A stretch of DNA of 64,000 nucleotides from VRUE01 sp963762205 (GCA_963762205.1 CAVXJZ010000003.1:1-64000); one strand, 5' to 3'; counted from the stretch's first letter, positions 25,534 through 35,113 are shown. A program made the numbers and translations. Notes: generated from the letters alone by a model not told the origin.

Positions 25534-26189
25534 GTGCCACGCGGGCGGCCTACGGAACGAGCGAGGGCTACCCGGCGCTGCCGCCTGGCCCTAACCAGCT
25601 GGGTCCGGAGTACGTCGATCGGTACCAGCGCCGGCGCCTGGTCGTGGCTGTGGCTGAGCTCGCCCACGAGGAGGGACTGGCGGGAGTGACCGTGAGCGCG
25701 CTGGCAGAGCGGGCTCGGGTCTCGCGAAAGACGTTCTACGACTACTTCGACAACCGCGACCAGTGCGTCGACTACGCGAGCGCGGAGGCCGCCGCCCACC
25801 TGTTCGAGCCAGTTGCAGAGGTCACGGCCCGGCGGGGCGACGGGAAGCGGGTGCCCGCCGGGGTGAGGGCGCTGCTGGATGCGGTGAGATCCGAGCCGAA
25901 GCTGGCGGAGCTGGCCTTTATCCACGGCCCCGCCCTCGGCGGCGAGCGCGGGCGGCACTTTCAAGAGGTTGCGATCGAGGCGATCTCGGCGCTGCCTGCA
26001 GCCGCGGCCGGCGCCAAGGCACCGGCGCGGGGCAGCGAGACGATCGCCAGCGCGATCATCGGCGTGATCGCCTGCGGGCTACGACGGGGTGAGGCGGAGC
26101 AGCTGGACGAGGTGGCCGGGGAGCTGGTGAGGCTGGCGGGGTTGGGGGCAGTCGGTGCTGAGAGCGTGGAGTCGAAGAGACAGACCTAG
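25530..26189 (+). CDS. TetR/AcrR family transcriptional regulator
   Basis: 219 aa from a TTG start that overlaps the upstream stop (TTGA). There is no nearby ATG, and the HTH begins about 30 residues in, which is normal. HTH: RRRLVVAVAELAHEEGLAGV, then ARVSRKTFYDYFDNRDQCVD, with the expected F-Y-x-Y-F. The C-terminal part has IASAIIGVIACGLRRGEAEQ, ending in a D/E-rich helix. Co-transcribed with the HTH-less protein. It precedes the cyclase gene by 96 bases on the same strand. Confidence 0.83.
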   Translation: MSATRAAYGTSEGYPALPPGPNQLGPEYVDRYQRRRLVVAVAELAHEEGLAGVTVSALAERARVSRKTFYDYFDNRDQCVDYASAEAAAHLFEPVAEVTARRGDGKRVPAGVRALLDAVRSEPKLAELAFIHGPALGGERGRHFQEVAIEAISALPAAAAGAKAPARGSETIASAIIGVIACGLRRGEAEQLDEVAGELVRLAGLGAVGAESVESKRQT

Positions 26190-26285
26190 CGGCTTCGACA
26201 CCGTGTCGACCGTCTCAAGCCAAATCGGGGAGTGAAGGTCGACTGATCTAGACTGAAGAGGTCGAAGGCTGCGCAAGGGAGCTCA

Positions 26286-29200
26286 GTGGACTGCCCATCC
26301 TGTGGTTCCGAAAACCGACCGGAGGCCCGGTTCTGCGGCGCCTGTGGCGCCTCGCTCACCGCGCCCGCCCGGTGCCCGGACTGCGGCAACGAGAATCCGC
26401 CCGGGCAGCGGTTCTGCGACGGCTGTGGCCGGCCGCTCGGCGCGGAGCCGAGTGCCCCGTCGGCCGGGGACTCCGGCGCGAAGCCCCAGATCGACGTCTC
26501 ACCCCCCGAGCATCTGGCGGAGAAGATCCGTGCCGGCGCCGGCGCCCTGGTCGGGGAGCGCAAGCAGGTCACCGTGCTCTTCGCGGACGTCGTCGGCTCG
26601 ATGGAGCTCGCCTCGCAGGCTGGCCCGGACAGCTGGCGGGGGATCATGGAGCGGTTCTTCTCCCTCTGCTGCGACGCCGTGCATCGCTTCGAGGGCTCGG
26701 TTGACAAGTTCACCGGGGACGGGGCGATGGTTCTGTTCGGCGCCCCGCTGGCGCACGAGGACCACGCGCAGCGCGCCTGCTATGCGGCGCTCGCCCTCCA
26801 GGAGGACCTGGCCGAGTACGCCGCCGAGCTGCGACGCACCGACGGGCTCAACATCTCCGTCCGCATGGGCCTCAACTCCGGCGAGGTCATCGTCGGCGCG
26901 ATCGGCGAGGACCTGGGAGTCGAATACACCGCGATCGGCGAAACGGTCGGCCTCGCGCAGCGGATGGAGCAGCTCGCCGAGCCCGGCAAGGTCTACGCCG
27001 CGCAGGACACCGCGGCTCTCGTCGACGGATACCTGGCCCTCCGTGAGCTGGGCGAGTATCGGGGTGAAGGGCGTCAGCGACCCGGTCGACGTCTACGAGG
27101 TGACCGGGATCGGGCAGGCCCGCGGTCGCCTCGATGTCTCCCGCGGCCGGGGCTTCTCGAAGTTCGTCGGCCGCGGCGAGGAGATGCGCACTCTCGAGGA
27201 GGCGCTGGAGAAGACCTTCGAGGGGGAGGGACAGGTGATCGGGCTGGTCGGCGAGGCCGGGGTCGGCAAGAGCAGGCTCTGCCACGAGTACTCGGAGCGG
27301 GCGCGGGCCAGGGGGATGCCCATCTACCACGCCACCGGGCAGGCCCACGCCCAGGACGTGCCGCTGCTGCCGGTGCTCCAGCTCATGCGCACCTACTTCG
27401 ACATCACCGAGCTGGACTCCGACCAGACGGCGCGGGAGCGGATCGCCGGGAAGCTGCTGCTCCTCGACGAGAGCTTCTCCGAGGACCTGCCGCTGATGTT
27501 CGACTTCCTCTCGGTCCCCGACCCCGAGCGCAGGCCCCCGCACCTCGACCCCGAGGTGCGCCAGAGGAAGCTGCTGGGGCTCACGAAGAGGCTGATCCGC
27601 GCGCAGAGCGATCGCGACCCGGCGGTCACGATCTTCGAGGACCTGCACTGGGTCGATCCCGCGAGCGAGGTCTTCCTCGCCAATCACATCGAGGCGATGC
27701 AGGGGGCCCGCAGCCTGACGATCGTCAATTTCCGCCCCGAGTACCGGGCCGAGTGGATGTCCAAGTCCTACTATCGGCAGATCGCCCTCGCGCCCCTCGG
27801 TTCGGAGGCGATCGAGGAGCTGCTCGCCGACATGCTCGGCTCGGACCCCTCTCTCGACGGGCTGGCGGACCGGATCCGCGCGAGGACGGGCGGCAACCCG
27901 TTCTTCATCGAGGAGGTGGTGAGGTCCCTGGTGGAGGCCGGGAATCTCGAGGGGGAGAGGGGTAGCTACCGGCTGGTGAGGCCGGTCGAGGACGCGACGG
28001 TGCCGGCCAGCGTCCAGGCGGTGCTGGCGGCGCGGATCGACCGGCTCGAGGAGCGGGAGAAGACCGTGCTGCAGACCGCGGCCGTGATCGGCAAGGAGTT
28101 CCCGGAGTCGCTTCTGCGGCGGGTCGCCGAGCTGGACACCGCGGAGCTCGACGACGCGCTGCGCAACCTGGTCTCCGGCGAGTTCGTCTTCGAGCAGGAG
28201 ATCTATCCCGAGTCGATCCTCGCCTTCAAGCACCCACTGACCCAGGAGGTCGCCTACGGGTCCCAGCTCGCGGATCAGCGGGCGAAGGTCCACGGCGCGG
28301 TTGCGCGCGCGCTCGCGGAGGAGCGGCCCGAGCGTGCCAACGAGAGCGCGGGGCTGCTCGCCCAGCACTGGGAGGCCGCGGGCGAGGTGCTGGAGGCGGC
28401 GCGGTGGAACGCGGTCGCGGCCGCCTGGACGGGGACCCGGGACCCCGAGGTCTCCGTGCGGCACTGGCGCAAGGTCAGCGAGCTGGTCGCCTCGCTGCCG
28501 GAGTCCGAGGAGACGGTCTCGCTCGGGCTCGCGGCGCGGATCTTCCTGCTCCAGTTCGGCTGGCGGCTGGGGATGTCGCACGAGGAGGCCGAGTCGATCT
28601 TCAACGAGGCGGAGCGGGTCGCCTCCAAGGCCGGCGACATCCGCTCCCGCTCGATGCTCCTGGCCACCCATTCGAGCACCCTCTTGACGAACGACGGCAA
28701 CGTTCGAGACTCGGCCGAGCTCGCCCGGCGGGCGATCGCGCTCGCCGAGGAGTCGGGCGAGGCCGACCTGCTGCTGACCGTCGCGCTCACGACCTACTCG
28801 CTCAGCGTGAGCGGCGAATACAGGGAGGCCGGCGACGTCCTCCAGCGGGCGATCGAGGCGGCGGACGGCGACGTGACGCTCGGGGCCGGGATCGCCGTGG
28901 GCTGTCCCTACGCCCACTGCCACATCTTCAGAGGCGGCTACCTGATTCCCCTCGGCGAGCTGGAGGAGGCGAAGCGGCTGATCGACACCGGGACCAGGAT
29001 CGCGCAGGAGCAGGGCGACCTCGAGGTGATCGGATGGGGTCACAACTGGTCCTGCTATCTCGCCTACTACCGCGGGGACTTCGCCGAGATGTCCGGCCAT
29101 GCGAGGCAGTCGCTCGAGATCTCGGAGCGGATCGGCGCCTCGTTCTCGCGGGCCTGGGCGGCCCTGCTTCAGGGCTTGGCCGCAATGGCGCTCGAGCACT

Positions 29201-29697
29201 GGCAGGCCGCGGTCGACGGGTTCGAACGATCGATCTCGATATCGCACGAGCAGGGGGTGGCGGTCGAGGCCGAACCGCAGCGCCTCGCCTACATGGCCGA
29301 GTCCCTGGCCGGACTCGGAGATTTTGAGCGCGCGCGGGAAACCGCGGCCGAGGCCCTCGATTGCGCCAGGGACCAGCAGCACGTGCAGGGCATCATCGCG
29401 GCGGGCATCTCGCTGGGCGCCGTCCTGCTCGGAGCCGACGGGCTCGCCGCGCGTGCCGAGATCGAGTCCGCGCTGGAGGAGTCGCTCGCATGCGCTCGCG
29501 AGACGGGCGCCCGCGCGAACGAGCCGCGGATTTACGTCCTGCGGGCCGAGCTGGCGAGGCTGGCGGGCGAAACCGATGCGTGGCAGCAGGGCCTGCGCGA
29601 GGCGCACCGCCTCCACACCGAGTTCGGCGCGACCGGGAACGCCGAGCGGCTGGAGGCGCAGCTCCATCCCGAGCAGAGCCTGGGTTCCGCCGAGTAG
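26286..29697 (+). CDS. Zinc-ribbon, class III nucleotide cyclase, AAA ATPase and TPR regulator, frameshifted
   Basis: About 1136 aa once one frame change near 27062 is bridged (a G run has probably lost a base). GTG start with AAGGGAG 4-5 bases upstream. Residues 1-50: two zinc ribbons with CPSC..FCGAC and CPDC..FCDGC. Residues about 95-270: class III cyclase domain (VTVLFADVVGSMELASQAG, DKFTGDGAMVLFGAP, RMGLNSGEVIVG). Next a STAND/AAA ATPase with Walker A GLVGEAGVGKSR, then TIFEDLHWVDPASEVF as Walker B region and GGNPFFIEEVVRSL. The C-terminal 500 residues are TPR-like helical repeats (LARRAIALAEESGEA and similar). Many actinobacteria have this layout as large cytoplasmic signalling proteins; the cognate signal is unknown. 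Converges with the next gene, with only four bases between stops. Confidence 0.88.
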
Positions 29698-29701
29698 GTG
29701 C

Positions 29702-31732
29702 TCAGCGGCGGGGGCGGACGCGGAAGCCGGCGCGGGCGGGCTTCGAGCGCCTGCCGGCGCCGTCGATGGCGACCGCGACGACCCGGTGGCGGCCGGGGCG
29801 GAGCCTACGGCCCCTGAAGCGACCGCTGAGCCGGACCGAGTTGCGGCCCGGCCGGCCGTTGCGCCGCACCAGGAGGCGGACCTTCTTGAAGCGGGTGCAG
29901 CGACGGTGGCCCCGGCGTAGGTTCCGGCGCGTGCGGGGAAGGCAGCGACTCCTGCCGCGGACCCGAACGCGCACGCCGCGCCCGGCCCGCTGAATGGACA
30001 ACCTGACCCTCGCTCGCTCCGAGAGGACGAAGCGGATCCTCGCCCCGTAGCGGCGACCCGAGGCGTGCGCGACCGGCCCCCGCAGGGCGAAGAAGCGGCG
30101 TGGCACGACCCGCAGCCGCCTCAGCGAGGGGCGGGTGACGTCGGCGACCCGCACCTCCGCGGTCGCGGCCGAGCTGTTGCCGACCGCGTCGGTTGCGGAG
30201 CCGACGACCGTGTGGAGGCCGGCTCGGAATCGATGGGTCGCGACCGGCCCCGCCGCGCCGGAGCCGTCGCCGAAGTCGAAGGCGGTGGCGACGACAGGGG
30301 ACCAGACGTCGTCGGCGGCGAGTCCGAGGGCCACCGCCCGGTCGTCGCGCGCGCTGGGCGGGACGTCGAGGGTCGTGATCCGCGGCCCGACCGCGTCGAG
30401 GCCCGCCGCGAGCAGGGGCACGTCGTGGTCTTTCGCGGGTTCTGAGTCGTAACCGCTCCAGGCCGCGGCGGCGTTGCCGGCGGGGTCGAAGTCGGCCGTG
30501 GCGCTGAAGAAGCGCACGCCCTGCGGCGGGCCGGGAAGGGGAGCGGAGGCGCCGAAGCTCCCACCCGGGGAGCGGAGGGACGCGCGCAGCTGACTGCCGA
30601 CGCCGACGCCGGCCACCCAGAGCAGCAGGGCCGTGCCCTGGTCGCTGATCTTCAGCTCATCGACGACGCCGTGGTCATCGGGCTGGAGGGGCTGCGGCGA
30701 GCCGAACGGCCCCCCGGGCGCCGCCGCCGCCCAGCGTATGAAGGACTGCCCCAGGATCAGAGACCGCCAGGCGGCGACGGCGCTCCCGTCGGGGGCGATC
30801 GCGACCATCGGACCGAGCGGCTGATCGGGGTCGACGATCGTCGCGGGCGGACCGAAGCCGCCCCCCGGCGGTCGGAACGCGTAGCGCATGTCCTGCGCGG
30901 ATTCGTAGGTGTCCCAGATCATCACCGCGGCGCCGGAGGGGGCCATCGCCACTTTGTGGTTGCTGCCGTTCTCGATCGTCGTGGGCGCGCTGAATTCGGC
31001 GGCCTGCGCGTCGATCGTCGCGTAGTGGATGAAGACGCCTTCCGCCCCGACGTGTCGCGCCCAGGTCGCGAGTCCGTTCCCGCCGGCGTCGAGGTGCACC
31101 GTCGGCGGGAGGTTGAGAGACGAGCCGGTGTCGCCTTTGATCGTGTCCGCGGGCCCGAAGTCTCCCCCCGGCGGCCGCACCGCGTAGCCGGCCCGTTCTG
31201 CCCCTCCGACCAGCCTGAAGAAGGTGACGACGGCGCGCCCGTTCGGGGCCATGTCCAGGCTGGGGAAGTAATGGCCTTCGCCAAAGGGGTCAGAGACGAA
31301 TTTCGCGTTGCCGAAGGAACCGCCCGCCGGGCGGTACGAGTAGCTCACGCGCGGGCCATCCATGGTGCCCCCGATCCAGGCGGCGATCGCGTTGCCGGCG
31401 GCGTCGACGGCCACCTGAGGTTTCGCTTCGTTGTTCGCAAAGGCGCCCTGGCCGGGCATGTCGGCCGCCGGCGAGAAGGACCCGCCGGGCGGCCGCACCG
31501 AGTACCGGGCCCGGCCGTTTTTGCACTGGTGCGTCTCGGCCTGGCCTTCGCACTCGGCACGCTGCCAGACGACGATCACCGTGCCGTCGGGGGCGACCGC
31601 CAGGTCGGAAGGGAGGTTCTCCTCGCCGGGGGCCGAGATCGTGCTCGCCGGCAGCCAGGTGGGCGCCGCCTCCGCGTCGCCGGAAAAAACCATGGCCCCC
31701 AGGACCGTCGCCATTGCGCTCGACAAGCGCAT
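29702..31732 (-). CDS. Secreted beta-propeller protein with PKD-like and basic C-terminal domain
   Basis: About 676 aa from ATG 31732; an earlier GTG at 31768 is possible. Short signal peptide ending near SGDAEA. Residues 30-420 hold about eight repeats marked by PPGGSFGP or close variants, with a V-A-x-A-P-x-G strand, i.e. a propeller-like array. A PKD-type segment follows (AFDFGDGSGAAGPVATHRF, then V-V-G-S-A-T-D-A-V-G-N-S). The last 150 residues are an Arg-rich beta domain with RIRFVLSERARVRLSI, a Cys pair region (SRCLPRTRRNLRRGHRRC) and GRRLRPGRHRVVAVAIDGAG, a domain that recurs at C-termini of surface proteins in this group. Predicted extracellular. Function unknown. Confidence 0.8.
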   Translation of the reverse strand: MRLSSAMATVLGAMVFSGDAEAAPTWLPASTISAPGEENLPSDLAVAPDGTVIVVWQRAECEGQAETHQCKNGRARYSVRPPGGSFSPAADMPGQGAFANNEAKPQVAVDAAGNAIAAWIGGTMDGPRVSYSYRPAGGSFGNAKFVSDPFGEGHYFPSLDMAPNGRAVVTFFRLVGGAERAGYAVRPPGGDFGPADTIKGDTGSSLNLPPTVHLDAGGNGLATWARHVGAEGVFIHYATIDAQAAEFSAPTTIENGSNHKVAMAPSGAAVMIWDTYESAQDMRYAFRPPGGGFGPPATIVDPDQPLGPMVAIAPDGSAVAAWRSLILGQSFIRWAAAAPGGPFGSPQPLQPDDHGVVDELKISDQGTALLLWVAGVGVGSQLRASLRSPGGSFGASAPLPGPPQGVRFFSATADFDPAGNAAAAWSGYDSEPAKDHDVPLLAAGLDAVGPRITTLDVPPSARDDRAVALGLAADDVWSPVVATAFDFGDGSGAAGPVATHRFRAGLHTVVGSATDAVGNSSAATAEVRVADVTRPSLRRLRVVPRRFFALRGPVAHASGRRYGARIRFVLSERARVRLSIQRAGRGVRVRVRGRSRCLPRTRRNLRRGHRRCTRFKKVRLLVRRNGRPGRNSVRLSGRFRGRRLRPGRHRVVAVAIDGAGRRSKPARAGFRVRPRR

Positions 31733-31772
31733 GCGCCCCAAGGTAGCAGCAGCACTGAGCGCAACCACAACG

Positions 31773-31803
31773 ACGTCGCGCCCCCGGGACGGGGGCGCGA
31801 CGT
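31773..31803. terminator. Perfect 13-bp hairpin, likely terminator after the small secreted protein operon
   Basis: ACGTCGCGCCCCC and its exact complement GGGGGCGCGACGT flank a 5-base loop. It lies 50 bases after the stop at 31853 on the minus strand and just before the propeller gene start at 31732. No T-run follows, so it may be a U-less terminator or a processing/attenuation stem. Confidence 0.6.
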
Positions 31804-31852
31804 GGAGCGTGAGTCGGGCGGCCGGCCGTGGGGGCCGGGCCCTATTTCTCGA

Positions 31853-32632
31853 TCAGCCCTTCGGCTTGCAGGACTTGCTGAAGGTGCCCTTCAGCTTCGT
31901 GCCGCCGGCGAAGGCGAAGTCGCCATGGACGAAGAGGGCGCCGGTCCTGCAGTAGACGTTGAGCAGGCTGACCTTCCTCTTCTTGTAGGTCCACTTCTTG
32001 CCGATCCTGGCCTTGAAGCCCGTGACCGAACCGGAGCCGCTGGTGATCGTCGGCACCCGGATGAAGGCGTTGGTGCCGTACTTGCCGCCCGTCTTCTTGA
32101 TCTTGACCGGGACGACGAAGGTCGTCGGGGCCGGGACCTTGGCGTGGACGTGCAGCAGCAGCGCCTGCTTGTTGCCCTTCGAGGCGTTGAAGATCAGCAG
32201 CGGGCCGCTGGCGCCGAACGGCGCCTGTTCGGGGAAGGCGATGTCCGCGGTTACCCGGCCGGTGCCGACCAGCGCCTTTCCGCAGACCTGCTTCGCCTGC
32301 GACGTGAGCGTGCTCTCGATCGCGCCCGCCCTGCAGCTCGGCAGGCCCTTGGTGAAGAGCTCGCCGGCCTTGTCGAAGTCGAGCGAGATCGTCTTCGCCG
32401 CCGGGATGTGCGCGCCGTCGACCGTCTTCAGCTCGCCCTTCAGTTCGAGGGTGAGCGGTGCCCTCTTCTTCTTCGGGAAGGCGTTCGGGGTGATCTTGCC
32501 GTCGAAGGTGGCGACGATGTTCCCCGACTTGAGGGTGATGCCGGTCGCGCTGCTCACCACCGCGACCATGATCGCGATCGCCGCCACCCCGACGGCGAGC
32601 GCCCTGCTCCGATTCCTGCGAATTCGACTCAC
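31853..32632 (-). CDS. Small secreted beta-rich Cys protein (single-unit B-like family)
   Basis: 259 aa from GTG 32632, preceded by AAGGAG five bases away; an in-frame start at 32662 would overlap that site. The signal peptide (RALAVGVAAIAIMVAVVSSA) ends near residue 31. Landmarks shared with three paralogues: KITPNAFPKKKRAPLTLEL, GLPSC, QVCGKALVGTG, GPLLIFNASKGNKQALLLH, GGKYGTNAF, a VYC motif in place of the SA-x-CP strand, and an end of C-KPKG. It is the last gene of the 35113-31853 cassette and is followed by a strong hairpin. Exported; function unknown. Confidence 0.82.
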   Translation of the reverse strand: MSRIRRNRSRALAVGVAAIAIMVAVVSSATGITLKSGNIVATFDGKITPNAFPKKKRAPLTLELKGELKTVDGAHIPAAKTISLDFDKAGELFTKGLPSCRAGAIESTLTSQAKQVCGKALVGTGRVTADIAFPEQAPFGASGPLLIFNASKGNKQALLLHVHAKVPAPTTFVVPVKIKKTGGKYGTNAFIRVPTITSGSGSVTGFKARIGKKWTYKKRKVSLLNVYCRTGALFVHGDFAFAGGTKLKGTFSKSCKPKG

Positions 32633-32677
32633 GTTCTCTCCTTGTCCCTTGTTAGATGTCAAGTCTCTCCGGCGCCG

Positions 32678-33184
32678 CTAGCCCTGCTTCTTGGACAGTT
32701 CCCGCCGCAGCTGGAGCGCGAGCTCGTACACGCAGCCCCGATATCCCGCGATCTGTTTGCTTCTCTGGAAGAGTTGCTTCGTAGACGCCGGCGCCCAGCT
32801 GTCCGGCGGCGAAGTTGGAGCTGTTGCCCGACTGCTTTTCGTACTTGGGTAGTTCGCCGATGATCTTCTCCTGGTCTTCGCTGAGGCCCTCGGCGGCTTC
32901 GATGAACTCTTCGCGCACCTCGATCGGCGTCTTGCCCCTGCAGGCCTTGCGCCCGGCTTTGATCGCGGCGGCCGCCCCCGGCGGCTCATTGGGCTGTGGC
33001 TTGGGAACCGGGAAGGTGCGGGCGAGCTGCTCGGTGATCGGCGCCGACGGATCGAGCGCGGTGGGAGCCCGTCGCCAGTCGAGTTCACGGCTCCGGTTTC
33101 CCGGGTATCGGAGTCCCCGCCGCATCCCGTCAACAGAGCCGCCATCGTGCTCAGGGCCACCAGGGCAGCGCAGACGGTCCTCAT
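32678..33184 (-). CDS. Small lipoprotein, frameshifted (two compensating shifts)
   Basis: About 168 aa. The start MRTVCAALVALSTMAALLTGC gives a lipobox (LLTGC) and the C-terminus IAGYRGCVYELALQLRRELS is in the same frame. Between about 33075 and 32775 the coding frame is another one: PVPKPQPNEPPGAAAAIKAG, RKACRGKTPIEVREEF, then KIIGELPKYEKQSGNSSNF. Opposite single-base shifts at the two edges restore the frame, so one missing and one extra base explain it. Helical, with two Cys outside the lipobox. It sits between two small secreted beta-protein genes in one operon. No family recognised. Confidence 0.65.
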   Translation of the reverse strand: MRTVCAALVALSTMAALLTGCGGDSDTRETGAVNSTGDGLPPRSIRRRRSPSSSPAPSRFPSHSPMSRRGRPPRSKPGARPAGARRRSRCAKSSSKPPRASAKTRRRSSANYPSTKSSRATAPTSPPDSWAPASTKQLFQRSKQIAGYRGCVYELALQLRRELSKKQG

Positions 33185-33203
33185 GGAGGCGTCCGATCGG
33201 CGC

Positions 33204-33995
33204 CTAGCCTCGGACCCTGCACTCCCTGTTCAGGACGCCGCTGACCTTCGTCCCGTCCTCGAACCCGTAGGTGGAGCGGACGAGCGGGAAGCTGGCCCTC
33301 CCGACTCCCTTGGGGAGCGGGCAGGAGGCGGACACGTAGCTGCGCTTCTTGCCCCTGAGGCTGTAGCGGCGCTTCAGGGACAGATCGAAGGCCGAGATGT
33401 ATCCCGAGCCGCTCGCGATTGGCGGAATGCTGGCGGCGAGAGACGTGCCGTAGGTGCCCTTCTTCTTCTGGACGACGAATTTGATCGTGTAGCTCGTGTG
33501 GAACCTTCCCGAGGTTTCGACGAACGCGAAGATCGCGTTCTTGCCCTTGTAGCGGGCATTGAACGCGACCAGCGGCCCGTTCACCGAGAACTCGCCCTGG
33601 CCCGGGAATCCGATCCGCGTCGTCGCGTTGCCGTGCCCGACTTCGGCGTCGGAGCAGACCCTGCGGGCGGACTGGACCGAGCCGTTCCGGAGCTTGCCAT
33701 AGGGACATGTGGGGAGGCCCTTCGAGTCGACCACACCGTGGGAGTTGATGTCGAGGACGATCCTCGACAGTCGCGGCGGGGTCTCGCCGTCGACGGTGCG
33801 GATCTTGGCCCCCATCTGGACACCCACCGGCGCCAGCGCCTTGCGCGGGAGCTTTCGCGGAGAGATGCTGCCGTGGAAGGCGATCCGGATGTTGCCCTTC
33901 TGGAATATCTCAGCGCTCGCGAAGGAGGCCGCCAGAAGGCTCAGAGCGGCGATGGCGACGATGAAGCCGCCCCTATATGAGGTGATTTTCTTCAT
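33204..33995 (-). CDS. Small secreted beta-rich Cys protein (single-unit B-like family)
   Basis: 263 aa. The signal peptide ends near ASA (residue 28). Landmarks: SISPRKLPRKALAPVGVQ, SRIVLDINSHGVVDSKGLPTC, RRVCSDAEVGHG, GPLVAFNARYKGKNAIFAF, KKGTYGTSLAASIPP, RSYVSASCPLP, and end C-RVRG. The closest sequence match in the window is the protein at 5327-6136. It starts three bases after the stop of the FGFNYC protein gene, reproducing the pair seen at 691-2061. The parallel with one unit of the large B proteins (C...IG...P..G..YL, then Y-G or T-G, then SA-x-CP) suggests a common fold. Confidence 0.85.
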   Translation of the reverse strand: MKKITSYRGGFIVAIAALSLLAASFASAEIFQKGNIRIAFHGSISPRKLPRKALAPVGVQMGAKIRTVDGETPPRLSRIVLDINSHGVVDSKGLPTCPYGKLRNGSVQSARRVCSDAEVGHGNATTRIGFPGQGEFSVNGPLVAFNARYKGKNAIFAFVETSGRFHTSYTIKFVVQKKKGTYGTSLAASIPPIASGSGYISAFDLSLKRRYSLRGKKRSYVSASCPLPKGVGRASFPLVRSTYGFEDGTKVSGVLNRECRVRG

Positions 33996-33998
33996 GGT

Positions 33999-34490
33999 TT
34001 AGGTGTACTTCGAGGGATCGATCTTGCAGTAGTTGAACCCGAAGACGATCACGTTGTTGTTGGCCCTGGTCGCATTGTTCTGCAACTTCACGGCGAGCGA
34101 CGTCGCCTTCGATTTGTTGCCCTGCTTGAACTTCCTGCTGATCGTCTTCATCAGGGCGACCTCGCCCTTGATTTCCTTCAGCCACTTGCTCAGCTTGGCG
34201 GAGTCGGCGGGAGGCTGTTCGACCGCCGCCAGCTTCAGTTGAGCATTCTGGAGCGCCTTGGCAGCCTTGGCGAATGCCACGGAAGCCTGCTTCAGCTTGT
34301 CCTTCTTGACGAGCTTCTTGACGGGCTTGAGGATCCGATCGGACGCCTTTCGGTTGGTCTTGCAGATCGGTTCCACCGCGGCCTTGTATTCGCTGCGGTC
34401 CATCGCCACCGCGACGGCGGCGAAGACGAGCAGGGCGGCGATACCGACCGCCGCTGCTCGCAGCAGGCTCTTCCTCGCGCTCCCCTTCAT
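33999..34490 (-). CDS. Secreted two-cysteine helical protein, FGFNYC family (copy 2)
   Basis: 163 aa from ATG 34490, which overlaps the upstream TAA by one base (TAATG). N-terminal signal or TM segment (LLRAAAVGIAALLVFAAVAVA). The body is Lys/Ala-rich and helical (KKLVKKDKLKQASVAFAKAA) with two Cys, in EPICKTN and VFGFNYC. It shares the terminal IC..FGFNYC..PS pattern with the protein at 1555-2061. The next gene downstream encodes the same small beta-protein family as in the first cassette. Probably extracellular or membrane-anchored at the N-terminus. No known function. Confidence 0.78.
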   Translation of the reverse strand: MKGSARKSLLRAAAVGIAALLVFAAVAVAMDRSEYKAAVEPICKTNRKASDRILKPVKKLVKKDKLKQASVAFAKAAKALQNAQLKLAAVEQPPADSAKLSKWLKEIKGEVALMKTISRKFKQGNKSKATSLAVKLQNNATRANNNVIVFGFNYCKIDPSKYT

Positions 34491-35113
34491 TAGCGGACCA
34501 GCTGGTAGGCGCAGATGTACTTGACCGGCGCGCCGATGCCGATCTCTTGGATCGTGCCGGCGCCGTCGACGGCGATCGTCCGGTAGTTGACCCCGGTGGT
34601 GTCGGCGTAGTACTGGTCGGCGACCGCGTAGTCGGAGCCGATCCCGGTGCCCAGGTTGATCACGTTGCGGATCGAGTAGAGCTCCATCGTGGTCGGCAGG
34701 TAGCCGCCCTTGGCCGCGCAGGTGTCCGCCGCGGCTTTGACGCCGGCGATCGGCCCGTTCAGGGCGAGGTCGAAGCAGAGACCACGGATCAGTGTCGATC
34801 CCGCCGGGCAGTTCGCGGCGTGGCCGCCGACGGTGTCGGCGTTCTGGGCCTGCGTCGCGTTCGAGGCGGTCGGGACGGTGCCGAGCTTGCTCACGTTGAT
34901 GTCGGAGCCGGTCAGCGAGCCGTTCTTGACCTTGACCGAGGTGACCGCGTTGTTCGCGATCTTCCCCGTCTTGACCGCCTTCGACTTGAGCTGCCGCGAG
35001 CCGACACTGTTCTTGCCGAGCTTGGCGGCGTAAGCCGTTCCCATCAACGACGCAATAAGTGCGATGACTGCGATTACCAGCGCCGGTGAGGGCCGCCTCG
35101 TCTTTGCCTGCAT
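34490..35113 (-). CDS. Secreted stalk-and-head protein with C-type-lectin-like C-terminal domain (tentative)
   Basis: 207 aa from ATG 35113; GGAGG is 10 bases upstream, and the TTG at 35140 is unlikely. A signal or TM segment (ALVIAVIALIASLMGTAYA) is followed by a short repetitive segment of the N-x-V/L-x-S-x-x-[LV]-K type (NSVGSRQLKSKAVKTGKI, NNAVTSVKVKNGSLTGSDI), as in trimeric fibre stalks of this group. NADTVGGHAA links to a compact domain with three Cys (ANCPAG, GLCFDL, DTCAAKGGYLP) and a fourth near the end (KYICAYQLVR), which resembles a C-type-lectin-like or carbohydrate-binding head. It is first in the cassette of small secreted proteins. Confidence 0.7.
   Translation of the reverse strand: MQAKTRRPSPALVIAVIALIASLMGTAYAAKLGKNSVGSRQLKSKAVKTGKIANNAVTSVKVKNGSLTGSDINVSKLGTVPTASNATQAQNADTVGGHAANCPAGSTLIRGLCFDLALNGPIAGVKAAADTCAAKGGYLPTTMELYSIRNVINLGTGIGSDYAVADQYYADTTGVNYRTIAVDGAGTIQEIGIGAPVKYICAYQLVR

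Noticed and set aside
26887..29667. A 926-codon open frame on the minus strand
   Set aside because: Antisense to the cyclase/AAA/TPR gene, whose Walker motifs, cyclase motifs and TPR pattern are clear. Composition is that of a mirror frame.
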